A DNA stretch of 64,000 nucleotides from JADJPG01 sp964491875 (GCA_964491875.1 CAZBIC010000003.1:62001-126000), one strand, 5' to 3'. Positions 35,165-43,519 are shown, counted from the first letter of the stretch. The notes: generated by a model from the letters alone, not told the origin. Translations and numbers: made by a program.

Positions 35165-36457
35165 TCAGCGTTTCGGCTGGATGGGGATGATGAAGTTTGC
35201 GCCCCACATGAAAATAATTGAGCCGATGGTGAGAAATCCAAGAGTGGCCTTGCCGAGTTCGAGCCACTGTTTCCCTTCCTCCCCGTTGCTCAGCGCGCCG
35301 AGGGCGAACTGAACGAGCGAGGTAATTCCCGCGATCGCCAAGGCTGCGGTGTAGCTCATCAGCAACGTTCTGGGCCAGCCTTTGGATGCCTTGAAGACTC
35401 CGGCGACGGGAATCATCAGCAGGCCGAAGACGAAGGCAAAAAGGAGGAAGATGCTGTTGAAGCCGAAGACAAGGCACAGGCCCAGCGATGCTAGCGCGGG
35501 CAGAACCACGGCGGCGAACCAAGTTGAAGCCGTTGATTGCTCATCGGACAACGCGAGCCGTCCGAATTTGTTCAGGCGCAGGAGCAGGTTGAAGAGCGGA
35601 TCGGCGGTCCAGGTCAGCAGAACAATCGTCAGGTAGATGGCGCGGATGGGAAGAATCCACGGTGCCAGATCCGGATTGGACTTTGCCGCCGCGCCCAGCG
35701 CGCGGTTCAGAAAATAGCCCCCGATGATCACTCCCCATTGCGCGCTCGCCGGCAGTTTCGCCATCCACAGGAAATACCGGAGCATGGCGCCGTAGATGAT
35801 GTTGCGCGCCTTGAGCGCCTCGACGATGCCGGCGCGGGCCCATTCGTTGGTCGGGTCAAGCCGCAGCGCCTCGCGAAAGTGTTCGAGGGCACGCTTGGGA
35901 TCGTTTTGTTCCAGCAGAATCCAGCCTTGATTCGCGTGCGTGACGGCATTGTCGGGATTGTGCGCGAGCGCGGTGTCGATGGTCGCGCCAGCCTCTTCCC
36001 TGCGGCCGAGTTTCACCAGTGACATGGCGCGGAGGTTCGTGCAGGAAACGTTGTCAGGATCGAATTGCAGCCCGCGTTCGGCGGCTGCGAGTGCGGCGGG
36101 CCAGTTGCGCTGGTCGAGCCGGATTTGTGAGAGCAGCGCGCAGTAGTCGGCGTCCTCCGGTTCGAGACGGAGCGCTTCGTTGGCAGCCACGAGTGCCTCA
36201 TTGAAATGGAGACGGTCACGAAGCACGTGCCCTAGCGCGAAGTGAGCGAAGCCGAAGTCGGGCGAGAGCACGATGGCCTGCTTTGCCTCACGGGTTGCTT
36301 CCTCGAACTGTTCACGGCCAACGAGGCACAGGGCGAGCAGCGCGTGGGCATAGGCGTCATCTGGCTCCGCAGCGAGCGCCTGGCGCAGTTCGGGCTCGGC
36401 AAGTTCAAAGCGGGATTGCTGGTAAAGCAGAAGTCCGCGCTGGAGATTCGGGTTCAT
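35165..36457 (-). CDS. TPR protein with C-terminal membrane domain
   Basis: A 430-residue protein. Residues 1 to about 190 form five or six TPR repeats (for example LYQQSRFELAEPELRQALAA, YAHALLALCLVGREQFEEAT and PKRALEHFREALRLDPTNEW). The rest holds about five membrane helices (near 215-240, 258-280, 310-352, 365-390 and 405-425), similar in style to Yip1-like domains. The TPR part should face the cytoplasm. It lies 25 bp after the TPR/AAA+ ATPase gene on the same strand, so the two probably cooperate, perhaps in assembly or quality control at the membrane. Confidence 0.75.
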   Translation of the reverse strand: MNPNLQRGLLLYQQSRFELAEPELRQALAAEPDDAYAHALLALCLVGREQFEEATREAKQAIVLSPDFGFAHFALGHVLRDRLHFNEALVAANEALRLEPEDADYCALLSQIRLDQRNWPAALAAAERGLQFDPDNVSCTNLRAMSLVKLGRREEAGATIDTALAHNPDNAVTHANQGWILLEQNDPKRALEHFREALRLDPTNEWARAGIVEALKARNIIYGAMLRYFLWMAKLPASAQWGVIIGGYFLNRALGAAAKSNPDLAPWILPIRAIYLTIVLLTWTADPLFNLLLRLNKFGRLALSDEQSTASTWFAAVVLPALASLGLCLVFGFNSIFLLFAFVFGLLMIPVAGVFKASKGWPRTLLMSYTAALAIAGITSLVQFALGALSNGEEGKQWLELGKATLGFLTIGSIIFMWGANFIIPIQPKR

Positions 36458-36482
36458 CGTTTGTGAAAGGTGCGTTCCTTTA

Positions 36483-37844
36483 TCAAACCTTCAGGTATTT
36501 CAAAATGTCGTCGTAGATGCCGCCCTGATTCGAATAGAGCGCGTAGTTGCGCGCGGTGGCGAACCATTCGCGCGTGGTCGGCTTCAACGTCGCGGCGGCG
36601 GCGGCGAGGTCTTTCGACGAAAGCGGCTTGGGAATGCCTGACTTCATCGCCTCGCGCAGTTTGTTTTCCACCGCAACATCGACCACAGCCTTTAGGTCGG
36701 CTCCGGAGAAGTGATCGGTCTTCTTGCCGAGATAATCGAAGTCCACGTCTTCCGTGGGTTTCCCGTGACATTGCAGGCGCAGGATGGAGGCGCGCGCCGG
36801 GCTGTCCGGCGGCGGCACGAAGAGGATTCGATCGAACCGACCCGGCCGCCGGAACGCGGAATCAAGGTGCCAAGGCGCGTTGGTGGCCGCGAGAATGAGC
36901 ACGCCCTCGTTGCTGGCCTTCACGCCATCCATCTCGGACAGGAACTGGTTGATGAGCTGCCGGCCTGCGTGCTGACGCATGTCCGCGCGACTCGCGCCCA
37001 GCGCATCCACCTCGTCGAAGAACAGCACGCACGGTTTGTTTCGACGCGCTGATTCAAACAGCTCGTGCAGGTTGCGCTCGCTGTTGCCAATCCACATGTC
37101 GAGAACGTCATTGATGCCGACCGAGATGAACCCGGCCTTGATCTCTCCAGCGGTTGCCCGGGCGAGATGCGTCTTGCCGCAGCCGGGCGGTCCATACATC
37201 AGGATGCCGCCGCCCACGGCCTTGCCGTAGGCCTTGTAGAGCTCCGGATGCGCGAGCGGATGAATGATCTTGAGCCGGATTTCTTCTTTGAGCTCCTCCA
37301 TGCCGCCGACGTCTTTGAACGTAATCTTGGGTCGCTCGATTTCGGTCAGTGGCGCAGCGTATTCCTCACCCCACGACTGGCGGACGCGTCCTTCCACCAC
37401 TTCGCTCTCTTCCTCGCGTGCATCAATCCCGTGGCGTGCGGCGAACGCAGGATCGGCCGCGGTTGGGTCAATTTCCACGGCGCGGCGGTATTGTCGGACG
37501 GCTTGCTCCACTTCGCCAATGCCAACGAGCAGCCGTGCGTGCAGCAGAAAGGCGCGGGCCGGCGCACCCGATCTTTGCACGAGCGTCTCGACGAGGGCGA
37601 AGGCGTGGCTCTGCTTGCCCTGCTGGTGAAAGGCGCGAGCAAGGCCCAGCTGAAGCGCGACGTTGTCCGGTGCCATCGCGAGTGCTTCCCGATACTCCTT
37701 CTCCGCCTCTTCTCCGCGATTGTGGGAGAGCAAGGTGTCCGCGAGATGCTGGCGAAGCGGCACGTTATTGGGCGAATGTCGAAGGGCATCGCGCAACGGC
37801 TGAATCGAATCATCGCCGGGGGCAGGGGAGTTCGTACTTGGCAT
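36483..37844 (-). CDS. TPR/AAA+ ATPase
   Basis: The 453-residue protein joins an N-terminal TPR region (residues about 10-130) to one classical AAA domain (about 170-430). Visible motifs are Walker A GPPGCGKT at 218-225, Walker B PCVLFFDEVDAL, a sensor-1 type LILAATNAPW, arginine finger FRRPGRFDRI and a C-terminal lid FSGADLKAVVDVAVENK, as in CDC48/FtsH-class ATPases. It likely remodels or unfolds client proteins recognised by the TPRs. It is followed by a TPR membrane protein gene 25 bp downstream and lies 81 bp after the last gene of the microcompartment operon on the same strand, so read-through expression is possible. Confidence 0.85.
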   Translation of the reverse strand: MPSTNSPAPGDDSIQPLRDALRHSPNNVPLRQHLADTLLSHNRGEEAEKEYREALAMAPDNVALQLGLARAFHQQGKQSHAFALVETLVQRSGAPARAFLLHARLLVGIGEVEQAVRQYRRAVEIDPTAADPAFAARHGIDAREEESEVVEGRVRQSWGEEYAAPLTEIERPKITFKDVGGMEELKEEIRLKIIHPLAHPELYKAYGKAVGGGILMYGPPGCGKTHLARATAGEIKAGFISVGINDVLDMWIGNSERNLHELFESARRNKPCVLFFDEVDALGASRADMRQHAGRQLINQFLSEMDGVKASNEGVLILAATNAPWHLDSAFRRPGRFDRILFVPPPDSPARASILRLQCHGKPTEDVDFDYLGKKTDHFSGADLKAVVDVAVENKLREAMKSGIPKPLSSKDLAAAAATLKPTTREWFATARNYALYSNQGGIYDDILKYLKV

Positions 37845-37925
37845 GTGGAAAAGAAACCGTAACCGCGAATGGCGGTCAAGCGGACTGAGTCTTCAAGCCC
37901 GAAGGATTGATCAGCGCGCTTCGAA

Positions 37926-39200
37926 TCAGCCGAAGACGCGTTGCAGGCGTGCGGCGTCGTAGGCCTGGCGTTGCGCGGAGGTCATCTTCGCAAAGTCCGG
38001 CTTGCCGTCGGGAAGCTTGGGCCAGCTGGCGGCGGGTGCGGCTTCCGGCTTCGCGTTCGAGGCATCCGGAGCAGGGCGGGCGAGCGGATTATTCTTCACC
38101 TCGACCGTCGAACGCTTCGTCGCGCTGCCGTCGTAGCTCATCGCCTGATCGGTGAGTTCGAGATCCTTCTCCAGCGGGCGATGCGGCTTGATGCTCTTGC
38201 CTTGGAGCACGCCGTGATACGCGCGGACGGCTTCCTCCGGAGAAATCTTGCCGTCCGTGATCAGGCGCAGCATCTCAATGAACGCGAGCTGATGCTCGGC
38301 ATTGTTAATCTTGCGACCGAAGAGCGCCACACGCGCGCCGTATTTCTGGGCGTCGTGGATGAGGCGAAAAGCGTCGTAGGTCGTGCCCGCGCTGCCGCCG
38401 AGGATGCCGACGACGAGATTAGGATCATACTGCGCGAGCTCCTCCATCGCCTTCGGGCCGTGATAGACGATTTTCAGGAAGTCCGGCCGGCCCGCATCGG
38501 GAACGCCGGCGAGCGTGCGCAGAATGTTGTCGTTGATGAACTCGCCGAGCTTCTCCGGCGCGATGCCGGAATCGACGTTCGGGTCGAAGATTTCGAGGAA
38601 ATGCCGGAAGCCCTTCCGTTCTGCCTCCTCGCGAAACTCCTTGTACCAAAGCAGCGCCTCGCGATCCTTGTCCAGCTCGTTGACGAACGTGATTGAGTAG
38701 AGGCCGAGATTCGCGCCGGGGAATTCGCCGCTGCCGTCGCGGTCGCACTCGACTTCGCCGCACTGGATGTGATCGATGCTCGCGCTGCGGAAGGGCTGAC
38801 TCGGCTCGCGCGTGTAGGCGCCGTGCCGGGCGGCCCAGACATCAGTGGTGTCATTCGCGCGCGCCGCGGGCGTGACGTGCGAATCTTTGAAGAGTCCTTC
38901 CTTGATCGCGAGCTGCTCGGTGACGTAGGCGGACATCAGCATGATGTCCACGAGCCCTTGCTGCGTGACTTCGCGGATGATGTCGAGGAACTCGGGCAGA
39001 TTGCGGTAGCCGAACTCGTCGCGATTCCAAACCTCGGGCGAGAACTGCGCCGGACGCGCGCCGCGTTTGGCGAGAAATCCACGCGGGCCGGGCGCCCGCA
39101 CGCCGAACGCCATGTCTGCGTCCTTCGCGTCAGCGAGAATGAACGCACGCGAGCGAGGGTTCGCTTTGACTTCAGCCAGCTTGGCGTCGAGGGATTTCAT
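37926..39200 (-). CDS. Class I aldolase-like barrel protein with possible encapsulation tail
   Basis: The 424-residue protein has features of a DeoC/LacD/DhnA-like beta/alpha barrel: GLYSITFVNELDKDREALLW, RHFLEIFDPNVD, FLKIVYHGPKAMEEL (Lys of LKI is a candidate Schiff-base residue), VVGILGGSAGTTYDAF and GARVALFGRKINNAEHQLAF. It is encoded 1 bp after the class II aldolase gene in the microcompartment operon. From about residue 369 it switches to a Pro/Ala-rich linker and ends in a short, probably amphipathic helix (MTSAQRQAYDAARLQRVFG), the architecture of BMC encapsulation peptides. I infer a lumen enzyme, perhaps acting on a second sugar phosphate. The family assignment is moderate; it could be a barrel protein with another activity. 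Confidence 0.65.
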   Translation of the reverse strand: MKSLDAKLAEVKANPRSRAFILADAKDADMAFGVRAPGPRGFLAKRGARPAQFSPEVWNRDEFGYRNLPEFLDIIREVTQQGLVDIMLMSAYVTEQLAIKEGLFKDSHVTPAARANDTTDVWAARHGAYTREPSQPFRSASIDHIQCGEVECDRDGSGEFPGANLGLYSITFVNELDKDREALLWYKEFREEAERKGFRHFLEIFDPNVDSGIAPEKLGEFINDNILRTLAGVPDAGRPDFLKIVYHGPKAMEELAQYDPNLVVGILGGSAGTTYDAFRLIHDAQKYGARVALFGRKINNAEHQLAFIEMLRLITDGKISPEEAVRAYHGVLQGKSIKPHRPLEKDLELTDQAMSYDGSATKRSTVEVKNNPLARPAPDASNAKPEAAPAASWPKLPDGKPDFAKMTSAQRQAYDAARLQRVFG

Positions 39201-39201
39201 T

Positions 39202-40242
39202 TCACTTCATCTGCGCCATGATCTGGTCGGTGATCGCCTTCACCGTGGCTTCCGCTTCGGCGTCGTAGCCGACCGAGGCTTCTTCACGTGGAGGCACCAC
39301 GCAGGTCGCGCCCGGACGCCAGTCGCCGCTGTCGCAGAGTTCGCATTCCTTCATGCCGTAGCGCGGGTCAACGAAGCCGAGCGACTTCTTGATGTTCAGG
39401 ATGTCCTTCATCTGTGGCCCGGTGAAGGTCTGGATCGGTTTCCCGAGCTGGCCGGCGACGACGATCGTGCGGCAATACGCCTCGATGATCTCCATGCGCC
39501 AGTAGGCTTCCTCGATGTTGTTGTGCGACCAGGTCACCACGCCGTGGTTCGCCATCAGGATGGTGTTGTATTGGTCGGTCAGCTCCGCGACGAGTTTGCC
39601 CATGTCCGGCGAACCGGGCGTGCGATACGGGGCCACGCCGACGGAGCAAAACACCTCATACTCCGGCAGCATGCACGTCGGCGGCGCCTCGCCGACCACC
39701 GCGAACGCCGTCGAATACGGCGGATGGCAGTGACAGGTGGCAATGGCACTCGGCTGCCGCTTCATCATCTGCAGGTGCATCAGGATCTCGCTGGTGCGCC
39801 GCTTGGTGCCGAGCAACTGGTTGCCCTCAAAATCCACCAGGCACATGTCCTCCGGCTTGAGCGAGCCCTTGCTCACGAGCGTCGGTGTGCAGATGGCGAT
39901 GTCCTCGCCGACACGGATGGCCATGTTGCCGCCGTTGCCGTCCACGTATTCGCGCTCCCACAGGCGTCGGCCCATCGCGCAGATCTGTTCCTTGAGCGCA
40001 TGGGCGGCGGGCGAGTTGAAGTAGGCCTCCAAGTCCGCCTTGGGGCTCTTGGAATTCAACGGCTTTGCCAGCGCGGCGGGCACCGACGCCGCGGTGGCCG
40101 TCGGACGCGCCGACTTGGCGGCGAGGTCGCGCAGCACGTCCTTGGCGGAGGGCGTGAGTATTCCGTCCTTGGAGGCGGCAACCGGATCGCCGCCCTTGGC
40201 GATGATTTCCTCGATGTCTTTGGCGGTGAATACCGTGCTCAT
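39202..40242 (-). CDS. Class II aldolase of the sugar-phosphate microcompartment
   Basis: A zinc aldolase of the fuculose/rhamnulose-phosphate family, expected to cleave deoxysugar phosphates to dihydroxyacetone phosphate and lactaldehyde inside the shell. The catalytic domain (about 85-315) shows GNGGNMAIRVGEDIAI, the zinc-binding HCHPPYSTAF and ANHGVVTWSHNNIEEAYWRM. A roughly 85-residue N-terminal extension contains a helix (FTAKDIEEIIAKGGD) and an Ala/Pro-rich linker, as in encapsulated aldolases of planctomycetes. The C-terminal tail has a CxxC pair (ECELCDSGDW) and ends in a helix (ATVKAITDQIMAQMK) that could also serve in targeting. Its start overlaps the preceding BMC-P gene by 4 bp. 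Confidence 0.88.
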   Translation of the reverse strand: MSTVFTAKDIEEIIAKGGDPVAASKDGILTPSAKDVLRDLAAKSARPTATAASVPAALAKPLNSKSPKADLEAYFNSPAAHALKEQICAMGRRLWEREYVDGNGGNMAIRVGEDIAICTPTLVSKGSLKPEDMCLVDFEGNQLLGTKRRTSEILMHLQMMKRQPSAIATCHCHPPYSTAFAVVGEAPPTCMLPEYEVFCSVGVAPYRTPGSPDMGKLVAELTDQYNTILMANHGVVTWSHNNIEEAYWRMEIIEAYCRTIVVAGQLGKPIQTFTGPQMKDILNIKKSLGFVDPRYGMKECELCDSGDWRPGATCVVPPREEASVGYDAEAEATVKAITDQIMAQMK

Positions 40243-40544
40243 TTGCTAAATGGGTTGTAGAAAATCTCGTCCACGAGCGCCGCGTTGATCGCGTCGATCG
40301 GCGGCGGCACTTCAAAAGGCTGGGCGGCCTCGCGGCCCTCGACGTAACCGATGGTCTGGCCCACGCCGCCACCGATGGCGTCGTAAACCACCAGGCTCGG
40401 ATCCTTGCTCAGGCCCGGCGGCGTGTCGCAGCCGCGCTGGTAATGCTCCCGGGTGAACGGTGAAACAATCAGCCACCGGGCACCCCGCAACTCGGGAACG
40501 ACCGTGCTCAACGTGACCCGGCCGATGACGGCGCCGAGTTTCAC
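40239..40544 (-). CDS. BMC pentamer shell protein (EutN/CcmL family), copy 1
   Basis: A 101-residue vertex protein that closes corners of the microcompartment shell. The GTG at 40544 is chosen because the product then begins MKLGAVIGRVTLSTVV, the normal EutN/CcmL start; an upstream in-frame extension is out-of-frame noise from the previous gene. The strand pattern RWLIVSP, SLVVYDAIGGGVGQTIGYVEG and IDAINAALVDEI is typical. It overlaps both the preceding BMC-P gene and the following aldolase gene by 4 bp, so the three are translationally coupled. Confidence 0.9.
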   Translation of the reverse strand: MKLGAVIGRVTLSTVVPELRGARWLIVSPFTREHYQRGCDTPPGLSKDPSLVVYDAIGGGVGQTIGYVEGREAAQPFEVPPPIDAINAALVDEIFYNPFSK

Positions 40545-40819
40545 ACCGGCACCCCCGGTTCCTTCTCGTCCACGATGCCGACCACCAGCCAACGGGCCGG
40601 ACTCTTCGGGTCGCCGACCGCCTTGCGTGCCTCCGAGCCGTCGCTGGAAATCACCACGCGCTGGTGCATTCCGGCGCCGTGTGAGTCGATGGCGATCTGC
40701 GGCGAGCCTTCCGGAGTGCCGTCCTGCCCGATCGGCTGGCAGATGACGAGCCGCCAGCCCTCGAAGCTCGGATGCTTCCGGGTGGCGGTGACATTGCCTT
40801 CGACGCGGGCGAGGAGCAT
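40541..40819 (-). CDS. BMC pentamer shell protein (EutN/CcmL family), copy 2
   Basis: A 92-residue vertex protein beginning MLLARVEGNVTATRKHPSFEG with WRLVICQPIG, AIDSHGAGMHQRVVISSDGS and ARWLVVGIVD further on, all matching the EutN/CcmL family. It begins 3 bp after the aldehyde dehydrogenase stop and its end overlaps the next pentamer gene by 4 bp. Having three different pentamer genes is characteristic of the planctomycete/verrucomicrobial microcompartment type. Confidence 0.92.
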   Translation of the reverse strand: MLLARVEGNVTATRKHPSFEGWRLVICQPIGQDGTPEGSPQIAIDSHGAGMHQRVVISSDGSEARKAVGDPKSPARWLVVGIVDEKEPGVPV

Positions 40820-40822
40820 CGC

Positions 40823-42325
40823 TCAGTAGATTTTGAGGTTGTCCACCATCACGCAGCGGCGGACACGCGTGAACGTGCGCGGGTTGCTCACGCCTTCGCC
40901 GGTTGGCGTGGCGATGGAGAAGCTCAGGTAACCTTCGCCACCGAGTCCAAGACCGGCCATGCAGGGGCCGTTCTTGATGAACAGGGTCGTGTCCAGCGCG
41001 CGGCCCATCGTGGTCAGCGCCTCAAGGTCGTGCGAATGGATGATGCTCGTGTGCTTGTAGCCATGCTCGGCATCGAGCGAACGCTTAACGCCCTCTTCCA
41101 GGCTCTTCACCCGGGTGATCGGCAGGAAGGGCATCATCTGTTCCTCGACGACGAACGGGTGGTTCGCGTCGGTTTCTGCGAAGAGCAACTGCGTGCCGGC
41201 GGGGATGTTCACGCCGGCCGCCTTGGCCAGCACGCTCGGGTCCTTGCCGATGAAATCCTTGTTCACGCTGGCATGGCCGCAACCGCCACCCTGGCCCGGC
41301 GTGATGGTGAACGCCGCCTTGGTCAGCGCGTCGAGTTGGCCATTGGTGAGTTTCACCGCGCCGTTCTGCTCCATTTGGGCCATCAGCTTGTCCGCGATGG
41401 TTTCGAGGGCGAAGACCTCCTTCTCGCCGATGCAGAGCAGGTTGTTGTCGTAGCTCGCGCCCTGGATGATCGCCTTGGCCGCGCGCTTCATGCAGGCGGT
41501 GTCATCGACGTAGACGGGCGGATTGCCGGGGCCGGCGCAGATGGCGCGCTTGCCGGTCTGCATCGCGGCCTTCACGACGCCGGGACCGCCGGTGACGAGC
41601 AGGATGCGGACAGCCTCGTGCTTGCACATCGCGGCGAAGCTCTCCATCGATGGCTTCTCGATGATGGTCGCGATGTTCTCGATGCCGGTCTCGCGAAAGA
41701 TCGCCTCGTTGTAGGCGCGCACCGCGACCGCTGCGCAACGTGCCGCGCTCGGATGCGGGTTGAACACCACGGCATTTCCTGCCGCGCAGATGTTCACGAT
41801 GTTGCCGCTGAGCGTCGGAATGGAATGCGTGCTCGGCGTGACTGCGCCCACGACGCCGAAGGGCGTGTATTCTTCGAGCGTGATGCCGTGATCGCCGCTG
41901 CGGGCGTCGGGCCGGAGCCATTCCACGCCGGGGACGAGCTTGATGATCTTCAACTTCTCAATCTTGTGGTCGAGCCGGCCGATCTTCGTCTCTTCGAGCT
42001 CGATCTTGCCCCATGTCTCGGCATTCGCCTCGGCCATGGCCTTGACGATCTCGACGATCTTCACGCGCGCGGCGACGCCGGCCTTCTGCAATTGCAGGAA
42101 GGCTTCGTGCGCGGCAACGCAGGCTTCGTTGGCGTCCTGAAAGACGCCGAAGCGTCCGCGCAACGCGGGCGCACTCGTGGAGGCGCCTTTGCCGCCGCAA
42201 CCGCAATCGGCTTTCGCGGCGGGCGCGGGAGCCGGGGCGGAGTTTCTCGGAGCCGGCGCACCACCGAGGCGGCCCAGCACTTCACCGACGATATCTCGAA
42301 TCAAAGCTTCGTTGACTGCGCTCAT
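40823..42325 (-). CDS. CoA-acylating aldehyde dehydrogenase (PduP/EutE-like) of the microcompartment
   Basis: It should oxidise lactaldehyde or propionaldehyde with NAD and CoA to the acyl-CoA within the shell. The 500-residue protein has an N-terminal encapsulation-type helix (NEALIRDIVGEVLGRLGG), a Pro/Ala linker with an unusual Cys/Gly cluster (CGCGGKG, residues 41-47), then the dehydrogenase domain: TPSTHSIPTLSGNIVNICAA, AAGNAVVFNPHPSA and the catalytic Cys in YDNNLLCIGEKEVF. It lies in the operon between two pentamer genes, 86 bp downstream of the one at 42412. That gap holds a strong hairpin. Confidence 0.93.
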   Translation of the reverse strand: MSAVNEALIRDIVGEVLGRLGGAPAPRNSAPAPAPAAKADCGCGGKGASTSAPALRGRFGVFQDANEACVAAHEAFLQLQKAGVAARVKIVEIVKAMAEANAETWGKIELEETKIGRLDHKIEKLKIIKLVPGVEWLRPDARSGDHGITLEEYTPFGVVGAVTPSTHSIPTLSGNIVNICAAGNAVVFNPHPSAARCAAVAVRAYNEAIFRETGIENIATIIEKPSMESFAAMCKHEAVRILLVTGGPGVVKAAMQTGKRAICAGPGNPPVYVDDTACMKRAAKAIIQGASYDNNLLCIGEKEVFALETIADKLMAQMEQNGAVKLTNGQLDALTKAAFTITPGQGGGCGHASVNKDFIGKDPSVLAKAAGVNIPAGTQLLFAETDANHPFVVEEQMMPFLPITRVKSLEEGVKRSLDAEHGYKHTSIIHSHDLEALTTMGRALDTTLFIKNGPCMAGLGLGGEGYLSFSIATPTGEGVSNPRTFTRVRRCVMVDNLKIY

Positions 42326-42339
42326 ATTTTTTCAGGAGC

Positions 42340-42399
42340 CACGGATTGACCACGGACGAAACACGGAAAGGCTTCCAGCCTGCCGTGGTTCAATCCGTG
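42340..42399. repeat. Intergenic stem-loop after BMC-P copy 3
   Basis: Bases 42340-42355 (CACGGATTGACCACGG) pair with 42383-42399 (CCGTGGTTCAATCCGTG) with one bulged base, enclosing a 27-nt loop. It lies just after the stop of the pentamer gene at 42412 in the direction of transcription. It may stabilise the upstream mRNA segment or be a dispersed repeat. Confidence 0.6.
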
Positions 42400-42411
42400 T
42401 TTCATCGGTGG

Positions 42412-42726
42412 CTAGGAATTCCTAGCGTTGAAGATCTCTTTGCCCAGCACGTCCACGGAATCGACGATGCCGATGATGACAGCGTCCACGGGGGCGTCTT
42501 TCATGCCGCCGGCGAGGCGGGCGCTGCTGCCCTGGCAGAACATCACCAGCTCGTTGATGCCCGCGCCCACGGTGTCCACGGCCACGATGGTGTTCGAGCC
42601 GGGACGGAACTTCGTGGGATCCTTCTCGTCCACCAATTGGGGGCGCAGCAGGAGCAGCTTGCGGCCGTTCATGCTGGCCTCTTTCTTGGTCGAGACGACC
42701 GAACCTTCGACGCGGGCGAGGAACAT
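42412..42726 (-). CDS. BMC pentamer shell protein (EutN/CcmL family), copy 3
   Basis: A 104-residue vertex protein starting at ATG 42726 (MFLARVEGSVVSTKKEASM), with KLLLLRPQLVD, IVAVDTVGAGINELVMFCQG and VDAVIIGIVDSVDVLGKEIF, the usual EutN/CcmL pattern. An upstream in-frame ATG at 42780 is rejected because it lies in a hairpin repeat and adds only basic residues. It follows a hexamer shell gene by 79 bp and precedes the aldehyde dehydrogenase gene; hairpins occur on both sides. Confidence 0.92.
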   Translation of the reverse strand: MFLARVEGSVVSTKKEASMNGRKLLLLRPQLVDEKDPTKFRPGSNTIVAVDTVGAGINELVMFCQGSSARLAGGMKDAPVDAVIIGIVDSVDVLGKEIFNARNS

Positions 42727-42743
42727 GGCGTGTGATGCGCGAC

Positions 42744-42789
42744 GCGTGATGCGTGAAGAGCGAGCGGCACTTGCCGTCACGCATCACGC
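42744..42789. repeat. Intergenic stem-loop after BMC-H copy 1
   Basis: Bases 42744-42756 (GCGTGATGCGTGA) and 42777-42789 (TCACGCATCACGC) form a perfect 13-bp stem with a 20-nt loop, 17 bp after the stop of the hexamer gene at 42806 on the minus strand. Related GATGCG words extend around it, as in dispersed repeats. Confidence 0.6.
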
Positions 42790-42805
42790 ATTACGAATCA
42801 CGGCG

Positions 42806-43090
42806 TTACTTCTTCTTGGGAAGAACAGCTTCCACATCGTTGTGCGGGCGCGCGATGACGTGCACGCTCACGAGATCGCCCTTGATGGCCTTCACGGCCT
42901 GGGCGCCGGCGTCGGTCGCGGCCTTCACGGCGGCGACGTCGCCGACCACCGTGGCGGTGACGAGCGCGTTGCCGACCTGGACCATCGGTCCGACGAGTTC
43001 CACATTCGCCGCCTTGAGCATCGCGTCGGTTGCTTCGACGAGCGCGACGAGGCCGCGGGTTTCAATCATGCCAATTGCTTGTTGTGCCAT
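42806..43090 (-). CDS. BMC hexamer shell protein, copy 1
   Basis: A 94-residue single BMC-domain protein that tiles the facets of the shell. It begins MAQQAIGMIETRGLVALVEA and has KAANVELVGPM, the pore-loop region VQVGNALVTATVVGDV and AVKAATDAGAQAVKAIKG, ending in a Lys-rich tail. The pore tripeptide position reads GNA, unlike GSG and GGG in the other two copies, which suggests different pore selectivity. It is followed by a 13-bp stem-loop. Confidence 0.95.
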   Translation of the reverse strand: MAQQAIGMIETRGLVALVEATDAMLKAANVELVGPMVQVGNALVTATVVGDVAAVKAATDAGAQAVKAIKGDLVSVHVIARPHNDVEAVLPKKK

Positions 43091-43126
43091 AAATTCTTTG
43101 AGAGTTCGTAGTTGAGTGTTGAGTGA

Positions 43127-43516
43127 TTAAATTCGTTGCCCGAAGGCGATGTCGTGCCCGTCGAGATCCTGGATGCCAAATTCCTTGATGCCATACGGCT
43201 TGATCCCGAGGCCGTAATCGATCTTCGCACCGCGCTTAACGAACTCGTCATGCAGCGCCTCTGCATCCTCGCACCAGAAGTAGGCGTTCCACATATGGTG
43301 AACGACCTTCCAGTGCGGCGTCAGCGCCGCGCCCGGATGAGCCTGCGCGAGCATCACGATGAAACCGTCGCGCTTCACCATGCAGAAGTCCGGCGGCTCG
43401 TTCCAGAACCGGTCGTAGCTGAAACCGAGCTGGTCGCGGTAATAATTGGCCGCCTTCACCACGTCGGCGACGAGGAGAACAGGCGCACTGCCAATTAATT
43501 TTGATGCCGGAGCCAC
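43127..43516 (-). CDS. VOC (glyoxalase/bleomycin-resistance) family protein in the BMC operon
   Basis: A 129-residue protein with one vicinal-oxygen-chelate unit pair: VLLVADVVKAANYYRDQLGF, CMVKRDGFIVMLAQ, WNAYFWCEDAEALHDEFVKR and FGIQDLDGHDIAFGQ. VOC enzymes include glyoxalase I, methylmalonyl-CoA epimerase and dioxygenases; the exact activity cannot be assigned. It starts 3 bp after the carbonic anhydrase gene and is 36 bp before a hexamer shell gene, so it belongs to the operon. A role in handling methylglyoxal or a related aldehyde is inference. No encapsulation-type tail is seen. Confidence 0.8.
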   Translation of the reverse strand: MAPASKLIGSAPVLLVADVVKAANYYRDQLGFSYDRFWNEPPDFCMVKRDGFIVMLAQAHPGAALTPHWKVVHHMWNAYFWCEDAEALHDEFVKRGAKIDYGLGIKPYGIKEFGIQDLDGHDIAFGQRI

Positions 43517-43519
43517 GAT

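Noticed and set aside
40772..42349. 525-residue plus-strand open frame opposite the aldehyde dehydrogenase
   Set aside because: Shadow frame; the minus strand has all dehydrogenase and targeting motifs and fits the operon.
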